From assembly GCA_947471985.1 (NCBI GenBank), contig CANIZL010000042.1, forward strand, positions 1 to 52,728: a stretch of DNA of 52,728 bases, given 5' to 3'. Below the pieces are notes generated by a model. That model ran no database searches. It had not been told where the DNA came from and worked only from the letters and a program-made list of their open reading frames with translations. A program made the position numbers and the translations under genes. Shown here piece by piece: positions 17,771 to 27,231 of the stretch. The DNA is from Verrucomicrobiota bacterium (lineage in GTDB: Bacteria > Verrucomicrobiota > Verrucomicrobiia > Limisphaerales > UBA9464). The stretch's first letter is position 1, and every line of letters starts with the position of its first letter.

Positions 17771-20700
17771 ATGTCGTCCTCCCCTGATTCCCTCCCGCGC
17801 CGCGGCGGTCTGGCCCAGTATTTTGTAATTCACCGCGAGGTGGGCTGGATGGCTCTGCTGGCGGTTTTGGTGTGGGGCTGGATCTCCTATCGCAGCCTGC
17901 CGCAGCAGGAGGATCCCACCATTCCGGTGCGCGTGGCGATGCTGGTCACGCCGTTCCCCGGGGCGAGTGCCCTCAAGCTCGAACAACTCGTCACCAAAAA
18001 GCTGGAGGAGAAAATCGATGAGCTGGAATCCATCGAGGAAATCACCTCGCAATCCCGTCCGGGCGTCTCGGTCATCACCGTCAAGCAACGGCCGGATCGC
18101 GCCGCCCGCGTGGAGCAGGAATGGGACAAGCTGCGGGCCAAACTGCGCGAAGTAGTCCTACCCGAGGGTTGCGGAACCCCCAGCCTCGACACCGATTTCG
18201 GGAACACGACCACGCTGCTGTTTGCGTTGACCAGCCCGCCGGGCAGCGAGGCGGAAACCCTCGCCCGCGCCAATTTGATCCGGACGCGGCTGGCGGAACT
18301 GCGGCGCGAAACCGGCTCGCGTGGACGGGCGGCGGCCTTTGCGTTCTATCCACCCACGATTGCCGACAGTTATCGGGCGGTCGTGCGGGAGAAATTCGAA
18401 TCCACGATGCTGCGGGAAAAACTCGGCAGCGACATCAAGACGTTTCAGGGGCGTTCCTTCATCCTGGCCGATTTCCAGACCGGGGCGGATCGCGAGCAAT
18501 TACGTCAATTCGTGGCGCGTTTCAGTCGTGAATTGGGCGGAACGGAGGCCGAGCGGCACCCGGATTTCGGCGCGCCGGTGGTGTTGTTGGGCGACGAAGA
18601 TCCGCTGCCATCCCTCCGGGCAGGGGTGCTGCCGCGGTACAGTTATCGGGATCTGGAGAAGAGCGCGGAGATGCTGGAGGACGAGTTGAAGCAGGTGGGC
18701 AGCGTGGGACGCGTCCGCAAAATCGGCAACGTCAGCGAGGCGGTCGAACTGCTCTTTTCCATACCCGTGCTCAACGGCTTCAACTTCAGCGCCGACGAGG
18801 TGCTCAGCGCCATTGCTTCCCGGAATGCGATCATCCCCGGGGGCACGTTTCGGACGGAGGGACAGAATTTTCCGGTGCAGTTATCCGGGGAATTTCACAA
18901 CGAAGATGAACTGCTGGGAACGATTGTCGGCATGACGCGTCCCAATGGCGCCCCGGTTTATCTCCGGGATCTGTTTGAAGTGCGGCGCGGTTATCAGAAT
19001 CCCATTTCCTACAGCGTCGAAGTGCTGCATCGGCACGGGGAACGCGGCCCGTTGCTGGCGGCCCGGTCGGTTCTGCTCGCCGTGGAAATGAAACAAGGCC
19101 ACATCATTGGCCGGTTCAATGAATCCGTGGAAGCGGTGCTGTCGCAGGCCCGGGCACGATTGCCGGAAGGGATGGAAATCCTGACCTTGTCGGATCAACC
19201 GGAGGCGGTGGCGGTGCGGATCCATCATTTCATGCGGTGTTTCATTGAGGCCGTGGTTGTGGTGGTGCTGGTGGCGCTGCTGTTGATGGACTGGCGTTCC
19301 GCGCTGGTGGTGGCGGCGGCCATCCCCCTGACGGTCTCGCTGACCTTCGGCGGCATGGCGCTGGCCGGCGTGCCGTTGCACCAGATTTCCATCGCCGCGC
19401 TGATCATCGCGCTGGGCATGTTGGTGGATGATCCGGTGGTGGCGTGTGACGGGATCAACCGGGAGTTGGCGCATGGACAGCCGCGCGGCGTGGCGGCGTG
19501 GCTCGGTCCGCACAAGCTGCGCCACGCGATTTTGTTTGGCACGATCATCAACATTGTGGCGTTTCTGCCGCTGGTGTTGCTGCCCGGGGACAAGGGCGCC
19601 TTCATCGTGGCCCTGCCGACGGTGGTGACGCTGGCACTGATTTCGTCGCGCATCGTTTCGATGACCTTCGTTCCGCTGCTCTCGTACTATTTGCTGCGCG
19701 GACAAAAGGGGCTGGAAGCGGGCGGCGAAGTGCGGTCGTTCATTCTGTTTCGGCCCATCGATCATCTGCTGATCGCCGCACTTCCCCGCTATCAAAAGTT
19801 GCTGCACGCGGCGCTGGATCGGCCGCTGTGGACGGTATTCATCGCCTACAGCCTGCTAGTGGCGAGCTTTGGATTGACGACATTTTTCGGCCAGCAGTTT
19901 TTCCCGCCGGCGGAGCGAAACCAATTGCTGATTGATGTGGAGTTGCCGGAATCCGCCTCCCTGGTGCAGACCCGGGGCGTGTGCCAGCAGGTGGTGCGTT
20001 TGTTGCAGGCCCAGGAATCGGTGGCGAGTGCGGCGGTGTTTTCGGGCGGCAGCGCCCCCCGGTTTTATTACAACGTCGTGCCGCGGCAGCCGGTGAGTCA
20101 TTTCGCTCAGATTATCGTCAACACCCGACGCGCCGAGGATGTCCCGCCCCTGGTCCGGCAGTTGCGGACGGCGCTGGACCGGGAGATCGCCGGGGCGCGC
20201 TGCGTGGTGAAGCAATTGGAACAGGGTCCGGCGGTCGAGGCGCCCATCCAGATCCGGCTCACCGGCGGGGATCTCGATTACCTGCGGCGGCAGGCCGATG
20301 CGGTGGCACAGTCCCTGCGCGCGAGCGGCGGGTACCAGGTTCATGACGACCTCGGCCGCCGGACGCCGTCGTTGCAGATCGACATCGATCAGGAACGGGC
20401 GAATACGCTGGCGATTAACAACGTGCAAATCGGCCGTTTGGCGCAAGCGGCCTTTTCCGGACTGAAGGTCACGGAACTGCGGGAGGGCGATCACTTGATA
20501 CCGGTGGTCGTCCGATTGCGCATTGAAGAGCGGAATGAGGCGGAAAAGATCCGCACGCTGTATGTCCGCTCCGTGCGCGGCAGCCTGGCGCCGCTCGACA
20601 GTTTCGCCAGCGTGAAGGTGCAGCCGGAGTACGCCATGATTGCGCACTTCAACAAACTTCGGACCGTCACGGTGAAGGCGTATTCAACCCTGGGTGAATT

Positions 20701-21301
20701 GCCTTCGAAGGTGTTGGCGCGGGCCCGTCCGACGTTGGATCAACTCGAGTTACCGCCCGGATACAAACTGGAATACGCGGGGGAGGCGCGGGAATTGAAG
20801 CAAAGCCAGGATGAGATGGGCTACGTCATGAAGATCTCCCTCGCGCTGATTGCCCTCGCGATGGTTCTGCAGTTCAGCTCTGTCACCAAATCCCTCGTCG
20901 TCATGTTGACGGTGCCTTTGGGGCTCATCGGGGCCTTCCTCGGACTGGCCATCACGGGTGCGTCGCTGGGCTTCATGGCCTCGCTGGGCATCGTCAGCTT
21001 GGCCGGGGTGATCGTCAGTCACATCATTGTGCTGTCCGATTTCATCGAGGAGGCGCGGGCCGACGGCATGGAATTGAAGGCGGCGCTGGTGCAGGCGGGA
21101 TTGGTTCGGCTCCGGGCGGTTTTGGTCACCGTGCTGGCGACGGTCGGTGGACTGATTCCGCTGGCGCTGACCGGGGGCGAACTCTGGCGGCCGCTGACAG
21201 CGGTTCACATCTTTGGGCTGCTGCTGGCCACGGTCCTGACGCTGGTGTTGCTGCCGGTGCTGTACTTCATCTTCTGCGCGAAGCTGAAGTGGATCCGGTA
21301 G
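17771..21301 (+). CDS. Efflux RND transporter permease subunit (AcrB-like, with extra PN1 segment)
   Basis: This 1176-residue inner-membrane proton/drug antiporter has TM1 near residues 27-45 ('MALLAVLVWGWISY') and a first porter loop containing 'VTPFPGASALKLEQLVTKKL'. The proton-relay pair is Asp553-Asp554 in 'GMLVDDPVVACDG', and a second TM bundle ends in 'TVLTLVLLPVLYFIF'. AcrB-type pumps are ~1030-1050 aa with these aspartates near 407. Here about 120-130 additional residues (~159-289) lie between 'TTTLLFALTSPPG' and 'YSYRDLEKSAEMLEDEL', in the first porter subdomain. Substrate class is unknown; heavy-metal-specific signatures were not recognised. It forms an operon with the adaptor, and no TolC-like gene is adjacent. 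Confidence 0.92.
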   Translation: MSSSPDSLPRRGGLAQYFVIHREVGWMALLAVLVWGWISYRSLPQQEDPTIPVRVAMLVTPFPGASALKLEQLVTKKLEEKIDELESIEEITSQSRPGVSVITVKQRPDRAARVEQEWDKLRAKLREVVLPEGCGTPSLDTDFGNTTTLLFALTSPPGSEAETLARANLIRTRLAELRRETGSRGRAAAFAFYPPTIADSYRAVVREKFESTMLREKLGSDIKTFQGRSFILADFQTGADREQLRQFVARFSRELGGTEAERHPDFGAPVVLLGDEDPLPSLRAGVLPRYSYRDLEKSAEMLEDELKQVGSVGRVRKIGNVSEAVELLFSIPVLNGFNFSADEVLSAIASRNAIIPGGTFRTEGQNFPVQLSGEFHNEDELLGTIVGMTRPNGAPVYLRDLFEVRRGYQNPISYSVEVLHRHGERGPLLAARSVLLAVEMKQGHIIGRFNESVEAVLSQARARLPEGMEILTLSDQPEAVAVRIHHFMRCFIEAVVVVVLVALLLMDWRSALVVAAAIPLTVSLTFGGMALAGVPLHQISIAALIIALGMLVDDPVVACDGINRELAHGQPRGVAAWLGPHKLRHAILFGTIINIVAFLPLVLLPGDKGAFIVALPTVVTLALISSRIVSMTFVPLLSYYLLRGQKGLEAGGEVRSFILFRPIDHLLIAALPRYQKLLHAALDRPLWTVFIAYSLLVASFGLTTFFGQQFFPPAERNQLLIDVELPESASLVQTRGVCQQVVRLLQAQESVASAAVFSGGSAPRFYYNVVPRQPVSHFAQIIVNTRRAEDVPPLVRQLRTALDREIAGARCVVKQLEQGPAVEAPIQIRLTGGDLDYLRRQADAVAQSLRASGGYQVHDDLGRRTPSLQIDIDQERANTLAINNVQIGRLAQAAFSGLKVTELREGDHLIPVVVRLRIEERNEAEKIRTLYVRSVRGSLAPLDSFASVKVQPEYAMIAHFNKLRTVTVKAYSTLGELPSKVLARARPTLDQLELPPGYKLEYAGEARELKQSQDEMGYVMKISLALIALAMVLQFSSVTKSLVVMLTVPLGLIGAFLGLAITGASLGFMASLGIVSLAGVIVSHIIVLSDFIEEARADGMELKAALVQAGLVRLRAVLVTVLATVGGLIPLALTGGELWRPLTAVHIFGLLLATVLTLVLLPVLYFIFCAKLKWIR

Positions 21302-21360
21302 CTTCCGCGCTCCGGCAGACGGGTTGGTGAACCCAGGCTCAGGGCCGGGTCAACTTCAGC

Positions 21361-22230
21361 TCAGGGCCGGGCGGACAGCGTCCAGTCGGGGCGATCCGCG
21401 GGATCAGCCCAACGTTGCATGTCTTGCAGTTCCCGGAGGCCGAGGACCTCGGAATGGCCGTCCGCATGGGCGGCGATGGACTTGCTTTGGTACCGGGGAG
21501 AGACGTGACCCCAAGCATCCGCACCATCGCTTTCCCGCCAATCCACCGCCCAACGGCGTCCGATCAAATAGGGCGGCAGCACCTTGTAATATCCCGCGAC
21601 CGTGCGGCCGTCGAAACCCGCCGGGGCTCCGGTGCCATCAAACGCGCCCCGCGCCGAGACGAAGGTCATGAGACCGGCCGGACGTTGGATCTCGTGGAGC
21701 TTCAGCACGCAGAACGAGCCGAACTTTTCGACCGCCTTGGGCACGGGCGGCAATTCGACGTCATCGCCACCGACGAACACCGAATTGATGCCCAGCGAGG
21801 GGAAAACGCTGGCGGCGTAGGTGCCGAGTTCCGGGTTGGCTTGTTGCCGGAACAGTTCCAGCAGGCGCCGGTTTTCGTTGGCGTACAGGATGTCGAAACT
21901 GTTGCCCAGATACGGCGCCAGGCGCCACGGATAACGGGCATTGACCGGATGTTCGATGTCATGCCCTTGGAAATCATGGGCCTCGTAGCCGTAACGATAG
22001 CCTGGCAGAACCGCCCCGGCGTGATCGTCGGCATACAGGTGCCACGCGAGGACCACCTGTTTGGACGAGGACAGTTCGTTGATCTTGCGGGCCTGATTCT
22101 TGGCCTTGGCGAGACCGGGCAGCAACAGGCCGGCCAGCACCCCGATGATCGCCACCACGACCAAGAGTTCGATGAGCGTGAACGCGCCCACCGACTTCCG
22201 TGCCGCTACAACTGGATGATTTATGGTCAT
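21361..22230 (-). CDS. Type II secretion/type IV pilin-like protein with prepilin leader
   Basis: The 289-residue pseudopilin has the short charged leader 'TINHPVVAARKSVGA', then F-T-L-I-E-L-L and a long hydrophobic helix 'VVVAIIGVLAGLLLPGLA'. Cleavage is expected before Phe17, and Glu21 is the conserved Glu+5. The C-terminal part carries an H-x-D-G-H-S-E-V-like end ('IAAHADGHSEVLGL'), typical of the many pseudopilin-like proteins of Verrucomicrobia and Planctomycetes. These are usually annotated 'prepilin-type N-terminal cleavage/methylation domain' and may be surface-exposed rather than true pilins. The ATG at 22230 gives the natural leader. It is convergent with the RND permease. Confidence 0.9.
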   Translation of the reverse strand: MTINHPVVAARKSVGAFTLIELLVVVAIIGVLAGLLLPGLAKAKNQARKINELSSSKQVVLAWHLYADDHAGAVLPGYRYGYEAHDFQGHDIEHPVNARYPWRLAPYLGNSFDILYANENRRLLELFRQQANPELGTYAASVFPSLGINSVFVGGDDVELPPVPKAVEKFGSFCVLKLHEIQRPAGLMTFVSARGAFDGTGAPAGFDGRTVAGYYKVLPPYLIGRRWAVDWRESDGADAWGHVSPRYQSKSIAAHADGHSEVLGLRELQDMQRWADPADRPDWTLSARP

Positions 22231-22415
22231 CGTTACGCCGCAGACAGTAATACCCATCGGACGGTGCGCTTGCGGGATTTTGCCAAAATCCAGTGGTCCA
22301 TTGTCCTGGCCGGCGAGCGCGGTTTTTGGGTTGCGCGGTCGGAAATACCCCGTTCAGGACCGGAAAATGGGCCGGGAAGGGTCGTCTGGGACTTTCCCTG
22401 CGGGTCCCGCCGACG

Positions 22416-24977
22416 ATGCTCCGCCGCATGCGTACGGGACAACCGCGGAAGGGGAATTTGGGGCGGAATTGGGCGGCTTTTGGCCTCGGCTGGGTCGTGG
22501 CGATGGCGGCGTTCGGCCAGGGTTCCCAAGCCGATTACGAACGGGCCAACAGCCTGGCGGCCCGCACGGAGGGGAAAGTGTTTCGGCAACGCATCCGCCC
22601 CAACTGGCTGACCCACCAATCCCAGTTCTGGTACCAGATCGAAACCGCCCCCAAACAGTATGAGTACGTGTGGATCGATGCGGTGTCCGGGGTTCGGAAG
22701 CCGTTGTTGGACCCGGTGCGGGCTCGGGCGGCCCTCCGGGCGCAGGACGCGAAGGTGCCGGCGGACGCGCGCTTGGAAGTGGCGCAGTTTGATGGCCGCG
22801 TGTTGACCCTGCGTTGCGACGGCCGGGAGTGGAGCTATGACCCGGAATCCGACGTGCTGAAACCCCTCGCCACCCCGCCGGGCGCCTCCGGTTTTCGGGC
22901 GCCCGATGCCGGACCGCAGCGATCACGGCGCACCGGGGACAGCGTCGAGGTCACCTTCGTCAATCAAGGCGCCGAGGAAGTGGAACTGTACTGGCTGGAC
23001 GAAGAGGGTCAGCGCCGCAGTTATGGCCGGCTCCGGCCGGGGACGGATCGGGCGCAGCACACTTACGCCGGGCATCTTTGGCTCGTCACGGATCGCGTGG
23101 GAACTCCGTTGGGTATCTGGGAAGCGACGGAGGACCGCCCGCGGGCGATAATTTCGGCGGATCTCTTGAGTCGTCGGGAAACCGCGCCGGCGCCGAAGCA
23201 GGAACCCGCCGCGAAACCGCTCCCGGGAATCTCCCCGGATGGTCGCTGGCAGGCCAAGGTCGTGGCGGATCGACTGGAGGTTTGGTCCACGGCGGCTTCG
23301 GGCGCGTTGTGGTTTCGCAGTCCGGACCGGGGCACCAACGACGTTTACGCGGCGGATTTCAACTGGTCGCCCGATTCCTCCCGGCTGGTGGCCCGTCGGG
23401 TCGTGCCGGCGACGGAGCATCTCGTGCAGTTTGTCGAGGCCGCGCCCCGGGACCAGCTGCAGCCGAAACTGCACGTGCATCGATATTACAAACCCGGCGA
23501 CGCCCTGCCGAAACCACGCCTGGTTTTGTTCACCCTGGCCGCCAAGTCGGAGGTGACCATCGACGAAACGTGGTATCCCAACCCGTTCACGGAAGACGGC
23601 GATCTGGAAGTCGCCTGGAGTCCGGACGGGCGGGAGTTTCGGGTGCCCTACAATCAGCGGGGCCATCAGGTGTACCGCCTGCTGGCGATCGATGGCCAGA
23701 CCGGAGCGGTGCGGGTGGTGGTGGACGAGACGGCGAAGACCTTTGTGGATTGGACGGCCAAGACCTGGCGCCAGTGGTTGGACGCCACCGGGGAACTGCT
23801 GTGGATGAGCGAGCGCGACGGGTGGTGTCATCTGTATCTCTACGACGCGACGACCGGCCGCGTGAAGAATCAGATCACGCGCGGCGAGTGGGTGGTGCGC
23901 CGGGTGGAGCACGTGGATGTCACGGAACGGCAGATCTGGTTCTATGCGGGGGGAATCCGCCCCGGGCAGGATCCCTACCAATTGCATCTGTGCCGGGTGA
24001 ATTTTGATGGCTCTGGATTGGTGATTCTGACCGAGGGGGACGGCCAGCATCAGGCGGAGTTCTCGCCGGACCGCCGCTGGTTTATCGACACGTGGTCGCG
24101 CGTGGATCAACCGCCGGTGATTGAACTGCGGCGCAGCGCGGATGGGAGTCGCGTCGGCGAATTGGAGCGGGCCGATGCGTCGGCCTTGGTGGCGGCGGGT
24201 TGGACGATGCCGGAACGTTTTTCCGCCCGGGCGCGGGATGGGCAAACGGAGATCTTTGGGATCATTGTGCGTCCCTCGAATTTGGATCCCGCGAAAAAGT
24301 ATCCGGTGCTGGAGGAGGTTTACGCCGGACCCCAGGCGGCGTATGTGCCGAAGGAATTCGGTCGGCTGCTCCGGGCGCATCAGTTGGCGGAATTGGGCTT
24401 CATTGTCGTGCAGGTGGATGGCCTGGGTACCAGTCAACGCTCGAAGGCCGTTCAAGATTACAGTTACAAGAATTTGGCGGACGCCGGCTTCGTGGATCGC
24501 ATCGGCTGGATTCAGGCGGCGGCGCGGACGCGTCCCTGGATGGATCTCGGGCGGGTGGGCATCTACGGCGGCAGTGCGGGTGGGCAGAACGCGCTGCGGG
24601 CGCTGCTGGATCACGCGGATTTTTATCAGGCCGCAGTGGCGGATTGCGGCTGCCACGACAATCGCATGGATAAAATCTGGTGGAACGAGCAATGGCTGGG
24701 CTGGCCGGTGGATGAGAGTTATGTGCGCAGCTCGAACGTGGCCGACGCCCACAGGTTGCGCGGCCATCTGCTGCTGATTGTGGGGGAAGTCGATACCAAC
24801 GTGGATCCGGCGTCAACGATGCAGGTGGTGAACGCCCTGGAGAAGGCGGACAAGGATTTTGAACTGCTGGTGATGACGGGTGTGAATCACGGCGCGGGCG
24901 AAACCCCGTACGGCAGCCGGCGGCGGCAGGATTTTTTTGTCCGTCACCTCCTGCAGAAGACGCCGCGTTGGGAATGA
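22416..24977 (+). CDS. Secreted S9 (DPP4-type) prolyl oligopeptidase with inserted VHL-beta-like domain
   Basis: The product is ~853 residues. An N-terminal signal region 'WAAFGLGWVVAMAAFG' indicates export, and starts at 22416 or 22428 are both possible. Residues ~290-630 match the DPPIV N-terminal beta-propeller ('SPDGRWQAKVVADRLEVWS', 'WSPDGREFRVPYNQRGHQVY'). The C-terminal alpha/beta hydrolase has Ser720 in G-G-S-A-G-G, Asp793 in 'GEVDTNVDP' and His825 in 'NHGAGE', a complete catalytic triad. Residues ~172-245 are unlike S9 peptidases and closely resemble the beta domain of the von Hippel-Lindau protein, with W193, Y203, T216, H220 and W222 spaced exactly as in the pVHL hydroxyproline pocket. 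It probably cleaves after proline in extracytoplasmic peptides. Confidence 0.9.
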   Translation: MLRRMRTGQPRKGNLGRNWAAFGLGWVVAMAAFGQGSQADYERANSLAARTEGKVFRQRIRPNWLTHQSQFWYQIETAPKQYEYVWIDAVSGVRKPLLDPVRARAALRAQDAKVPADARLEVAQFDGRVLTLRCDGREWSYDPESDVLKPLATPPGASGFRAPDAGPQRSRRTGDSVEVTFVNQGAEEVELYWLDEEGQRRSYGRLRPGTDRAQHTYAGHLWLVTDRVGTPLGIWEATEDRPRAIISADLLSRRETAPAPKQEPAAKPLPGISPDGRWQAKVVADRLEVWSTAASGALWFRSPDRGTNDVYAADFNWSPDSSRLVARRVVPATEHLVQFVEAAPRDQLQPKLHVHRYYKPGDALPKPRLVLFTLAAKSEVTIDETWYPNPFTEDGDLEVAWSPDGREFRVPYNQRGHQVYRLLAIDGQTGAVRVVVDETAKTFVDWTAKTWRQWLDATGELLWMSERDGWCHLYLYDATTGRVKNQITRGEWVVRRVEHVDVTERQIWFYAGGIRPGQDPYQLHLCRVNFDGSGLVILTEGDGQHQAEFSPDRRWFIDTWSRVDQPPVIELRRSADGSRVGELERADASALVAAGWTMPERFSARARDGQTEIFGIIVRPSNLDPAKKYPVLEEVYAGPQAAYVPKEFGRLLRAHQLAELGFIVVQVDGLGTSQRSKAVQDYSYKNLADAGFVDRIGWIQAAARTRPWMDLGRVGIYGGSAGGQNALRALLDHADFYQAAVADCGCHDNRMDKIWWNEQWLGWPVDESYVRSSNVADAHRLRGHLLLIVGEVDTNVDPASTMQVVNALEKADKDFELLVMTGVNHGAGETPYGSRRRQDFFVRHLLQKTPRWE

Positions 24978-25071
24978 CGGCGCTGGGGGCGAAATTGGAT
25001 TTCCCTCGGCAATTTCTGTTTGCGGCTCCACCGGGCCTGCTTTCTTGGGGCGACCAATTCCGATCGCAAAA

Positions 25072-25902
25072 ATGAAACTCGACGCGCACCAGCATTTCTG
25101 GCGGTACTCCGCCGCGGAATATCCGTGGATTCCCGCCGGCTCGGCCCTGCAACGCGACTGGTTGCCGGAGGATTTGGCGGCCTTGCAACGACCGTTGGGT
25201 TTTGATGGCTCCATCGCGGTGCAAGCGCGTCAATCCCTGGCGGAGACGCGGTGGTTGTTGGAACTGGCCGAGGCGGATCCGCGGATCGTCGGCGTGGTGG
25301 GCTGGGTGGATTTGCAGGCGGACGACATCGCCGCGCAACTCGCGTCGCTGTCGCGGAATCCCCGCTTGGTGGGGGTGCGGCACGTGGTTCAGGACGAGCC
25401 GGAAGACCGGTTTATGCTGCGGCCGGCCTTTGTGCGGGGGATTGAAGCTCTCCGGCAGGTGGAGTTCACCTATGATCTCTTGGTCTATCCGCGTCAGTTG
25501 GCGGCCGCGGTGGAGCTGGTGCGGCGTATTCCGGAGCAGCCCTTCGTGCTCGATCACGGAGCCAAGCCCTTGATCAAGGCGGGTGTGTTGAGTCCCTGGC
25601 GGGAGGAAATCCAGGAGCTGGCGCGGCATGACAATGTCTGCTGCAAGATTTCGGGGCTGATTACCGAGGCGGATCACGGCGCCTGGCAGCCGACGGATTT
25701 GCGCCCGTATCTGGATGTCCTGGTCGATGCGTTTGGTCCGCGGCGCCTGATGTTTGGCACGGACTGGCCGGTGTGTTTGTTGGCGGGGAGCTACGAGACC
25801 GTGGAGGCGACGGTGCGGGATTATTTTCGCGGACTTTCGCCGGAGGACGCGGAGGGATTCTGGGGCCGGAATTGCGCCGACTTTTATCTCCGACGCGATT
25901 GA
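25072..25902 (+). CDS. Amidohydrolase family protein (COG3618-like lactonase)
   Basis: This 276-residue TIM-barrel metal-dependent hydrolase resembles L-fuconolactonase and L-rhamnono-lactonase. Visible signatures are the N-terminal 'MKLDAHQHFWRY' metal-binding H-x-H pair, 'PFVLDHGAKPLI', 'NVCCKISGLITEAD', and the C-terminal 'RLMFGTDWPVCLL' with the conserved Asp. Family members open sugar lactones or related pyrone rings. The ATG at 25072 begins exactly at the barrel's first strand; a longer reading from 24937 adds an unrelated leader. It lies 94 bases after the peptidase on the same strand. No sugar-catabolic genes are adjacent, so the substrate is open. Confidence 0.87.
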   Translation: MKLDAHQHFWRYSAAEYPWIPAGSALQRDWLPEDLAALQRPLGFDGSIAVQARQSLAETRWLLELAEADPRIVGVVGWVDLQADDIAAQLASLSRNPRLVGVRHVVQDEPEDRFMLRPAFVRGIEALRQVEFTYDLLVYPRQLAAAVELVRRIPEQPFVLDHGAKPLIKAGVLSPWREEIQELARHDNVCCKISGLITEADHGAWQPTDLRPYLDVLVDAFGPRRLMFGTDWPVCLLAGSYETVEATVRDYFRGLSPEDAEGFWGRNCADFYLRRD

Positions 25903-25974
25903 AGGCCGCGGATCGCGGTCAGCGACGGCAATTCAGGCTGGCCATGCGGGGCGCGCGGGCGCTAATTGCGTTTC

Positions 25975-27228
25975 ATGAAATTCTCCCTCTGGCTCAGCCT
26001 CGGCTGGTTGCTGACCCTTCCCGCCCTGGGCGCGTTTCGTGCGGGCGTGGCCACGCGCACGGTGACGCCGGATCCGTTGCTGCCGGTTTCCGGCGGCGTC
26101 GGGCCGGGTCATGCCACCCGCGAAAAGCGCGGTGAATTGACGGTGCGGGCGCTGGTGTTGGAACAGGGGAGCCAGCGGGTCGCCTTCGTCAGTGTGGATT
26201 TTCTCGGCTTTCCCAAGGTGCTCGGTGATCGCATCCGGGCGCTCGTTCCGACCGTGCCGGGGACCAACATTCTCATCGGCGCCACCCACACGCACAGTGC
26301 CCCGGATTGCTATGGATTTCCCGACGGCAAGGGTGGGACGGGGGCGGACTTGAAATACCTGGAGCACGTGGTCGGCGAGACGGCCGCGGCCATCCGGGAA
26401 GCGGTGGAGCATTTGGAACCGGCGGGGCTGCGGATGGCTTCCGGTGAAGCCCGCGGTCGGATCGCCTACAATTATTACGCGCCCGAGCTGTATGATCCGC
26501 GGGTCAATGTGTTGCAACTGGTGCGGCCCGGCGGAGCGCCGTTGGCCACGCTGGTCAACTACGCCATTCATCCCGAAGTGTTGGGCTCGGATCGCGGCAT
26601 CTGTTCACCGGATTTGATCGGGCCCTTGTATGATCGGTTGGCCGAGAAGGGGGCGGGCACGGGAATCTTTATGAATTCCGCGCAGGGCGGGATGGTGACC
26701 GCTGATAACCGGCTGCCCGACAATCGGGGTGAAGCGAATTCCTGGGAGGAATGCCAGCGAATCGGCCGCCTGTTGGCCGACGAAGCGTTGCGGGTACTCG
26801 CCTCCGCTCCGGTGCTGGCGGATCCGTCGCTGCAGGTGTTTGCCCGCACCGTGCAATTTCCGGTCGATTCACCGTTGATGCGCGCGATTTTGAAGGGGAG
26901 TCCGCTGGGGTACACCGCGGCGGACGACGGCCGGGTGTCCACCACGATCAATCTCGTGAATCTGGGCCCGGCGCAGATCGCCACCATTCCCGGGGAGGCC
27001 CTGCCCAACATCGGCTTTTACCTGAAGCGCAAGTTGCGCGGCCAACCCAATCTTCTGTTCGGTCTGACCAACGACGGCTTTGGCTACATGCTGACCCGCG
27101 TCGACTGGCAGAGCTTCAAGCGGTACGAGTACGTTTCGCGCACCAGTCTGGGTGAGGAGACCGGCGAGATTTTGATCAACGAGCTGCTGAAGCTGGCGGC
27201 CGAAGTCCCGAAGCCGATGAAACCCTGA
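25975..27228 (+). CDS. Neutral/alkaline non-lysosomal ceramidase-like secreted protein
   Basis: The 417-residue protein has a signal peptide ('KFSLWLSLGWLLTLPALG', cleaved near 'GAFRAG'). The fold resembles the N-terminal catalytic domain of neutral ceramidase: 'AGVATRTVTPD' at the start, 'VAFVSVDFLGFPK', the zinc-type 'IGATHTHSAPDCYG', 'NYAIHPEVLG' with a second His ligand, and 'NSAQGGMVTADNR' where ceramidases carry their N-x-G-D-V-S-P-N motif. Many PVC bacteria have such short ceramidase-like proteins; their substrates are mostly unproven, so true ceramide hydrolysis is only a guess. ATG 25975 is preferred over the TTG at 25966. It follows the amidohydrolase by 72 bases. Confidence 0.85.
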   Translation: MKFSLWLSLGWLLTLPALGAFRAGVATRTVTPDPLLPVSGGVGPGHATREKRGELTVRALVLEQGSQRVAFVSVDFLGFPKVLGDRIRALVPTVPGTNILIGATHTHSAPDCYGFPDGKGGTGADLKYLEHVVGETAAAIREAVEHLEPAGLRMASGEARGRIAYNYYAPELYDPRVNVLQLVRPGGAPLATLVNYAIHPEVLGSDRGICSPDLIGPLYDRLAEKGAGTGIFMNSAQGGMVTADNRLPDNRGEANSWEECQRIGRLLADEALRVLASAPVLADPSLQVFARTVQFPVDSPLMRAILKGSPLGYTAADDGRVSTTINLVNLGPAQIATIPGEALPNIGFYLKRKLRGQPNLLFGLTNDGFGYMLTRVDWQSFKRYEYVSRTSLGEETGEILINELLKLAAEVPKPMKP

Positions 27229-27231
27229 GGT

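Noticed and set aside
21336-21371. Direct repeat GCTCAGGGCCGGG between the RND permease and the pseudopilin
   Set aside because: Two short GC-rich copies, one overlapping the pseudopilin stop codon; most likely a local duplication with no visible function.
22923-24767. 614-codon minus-strand frame opposite the S9 peptidase
   Set aside because: Arg/His/Pro-rich shadow; the plus-strand frame has a full catalytic triad.
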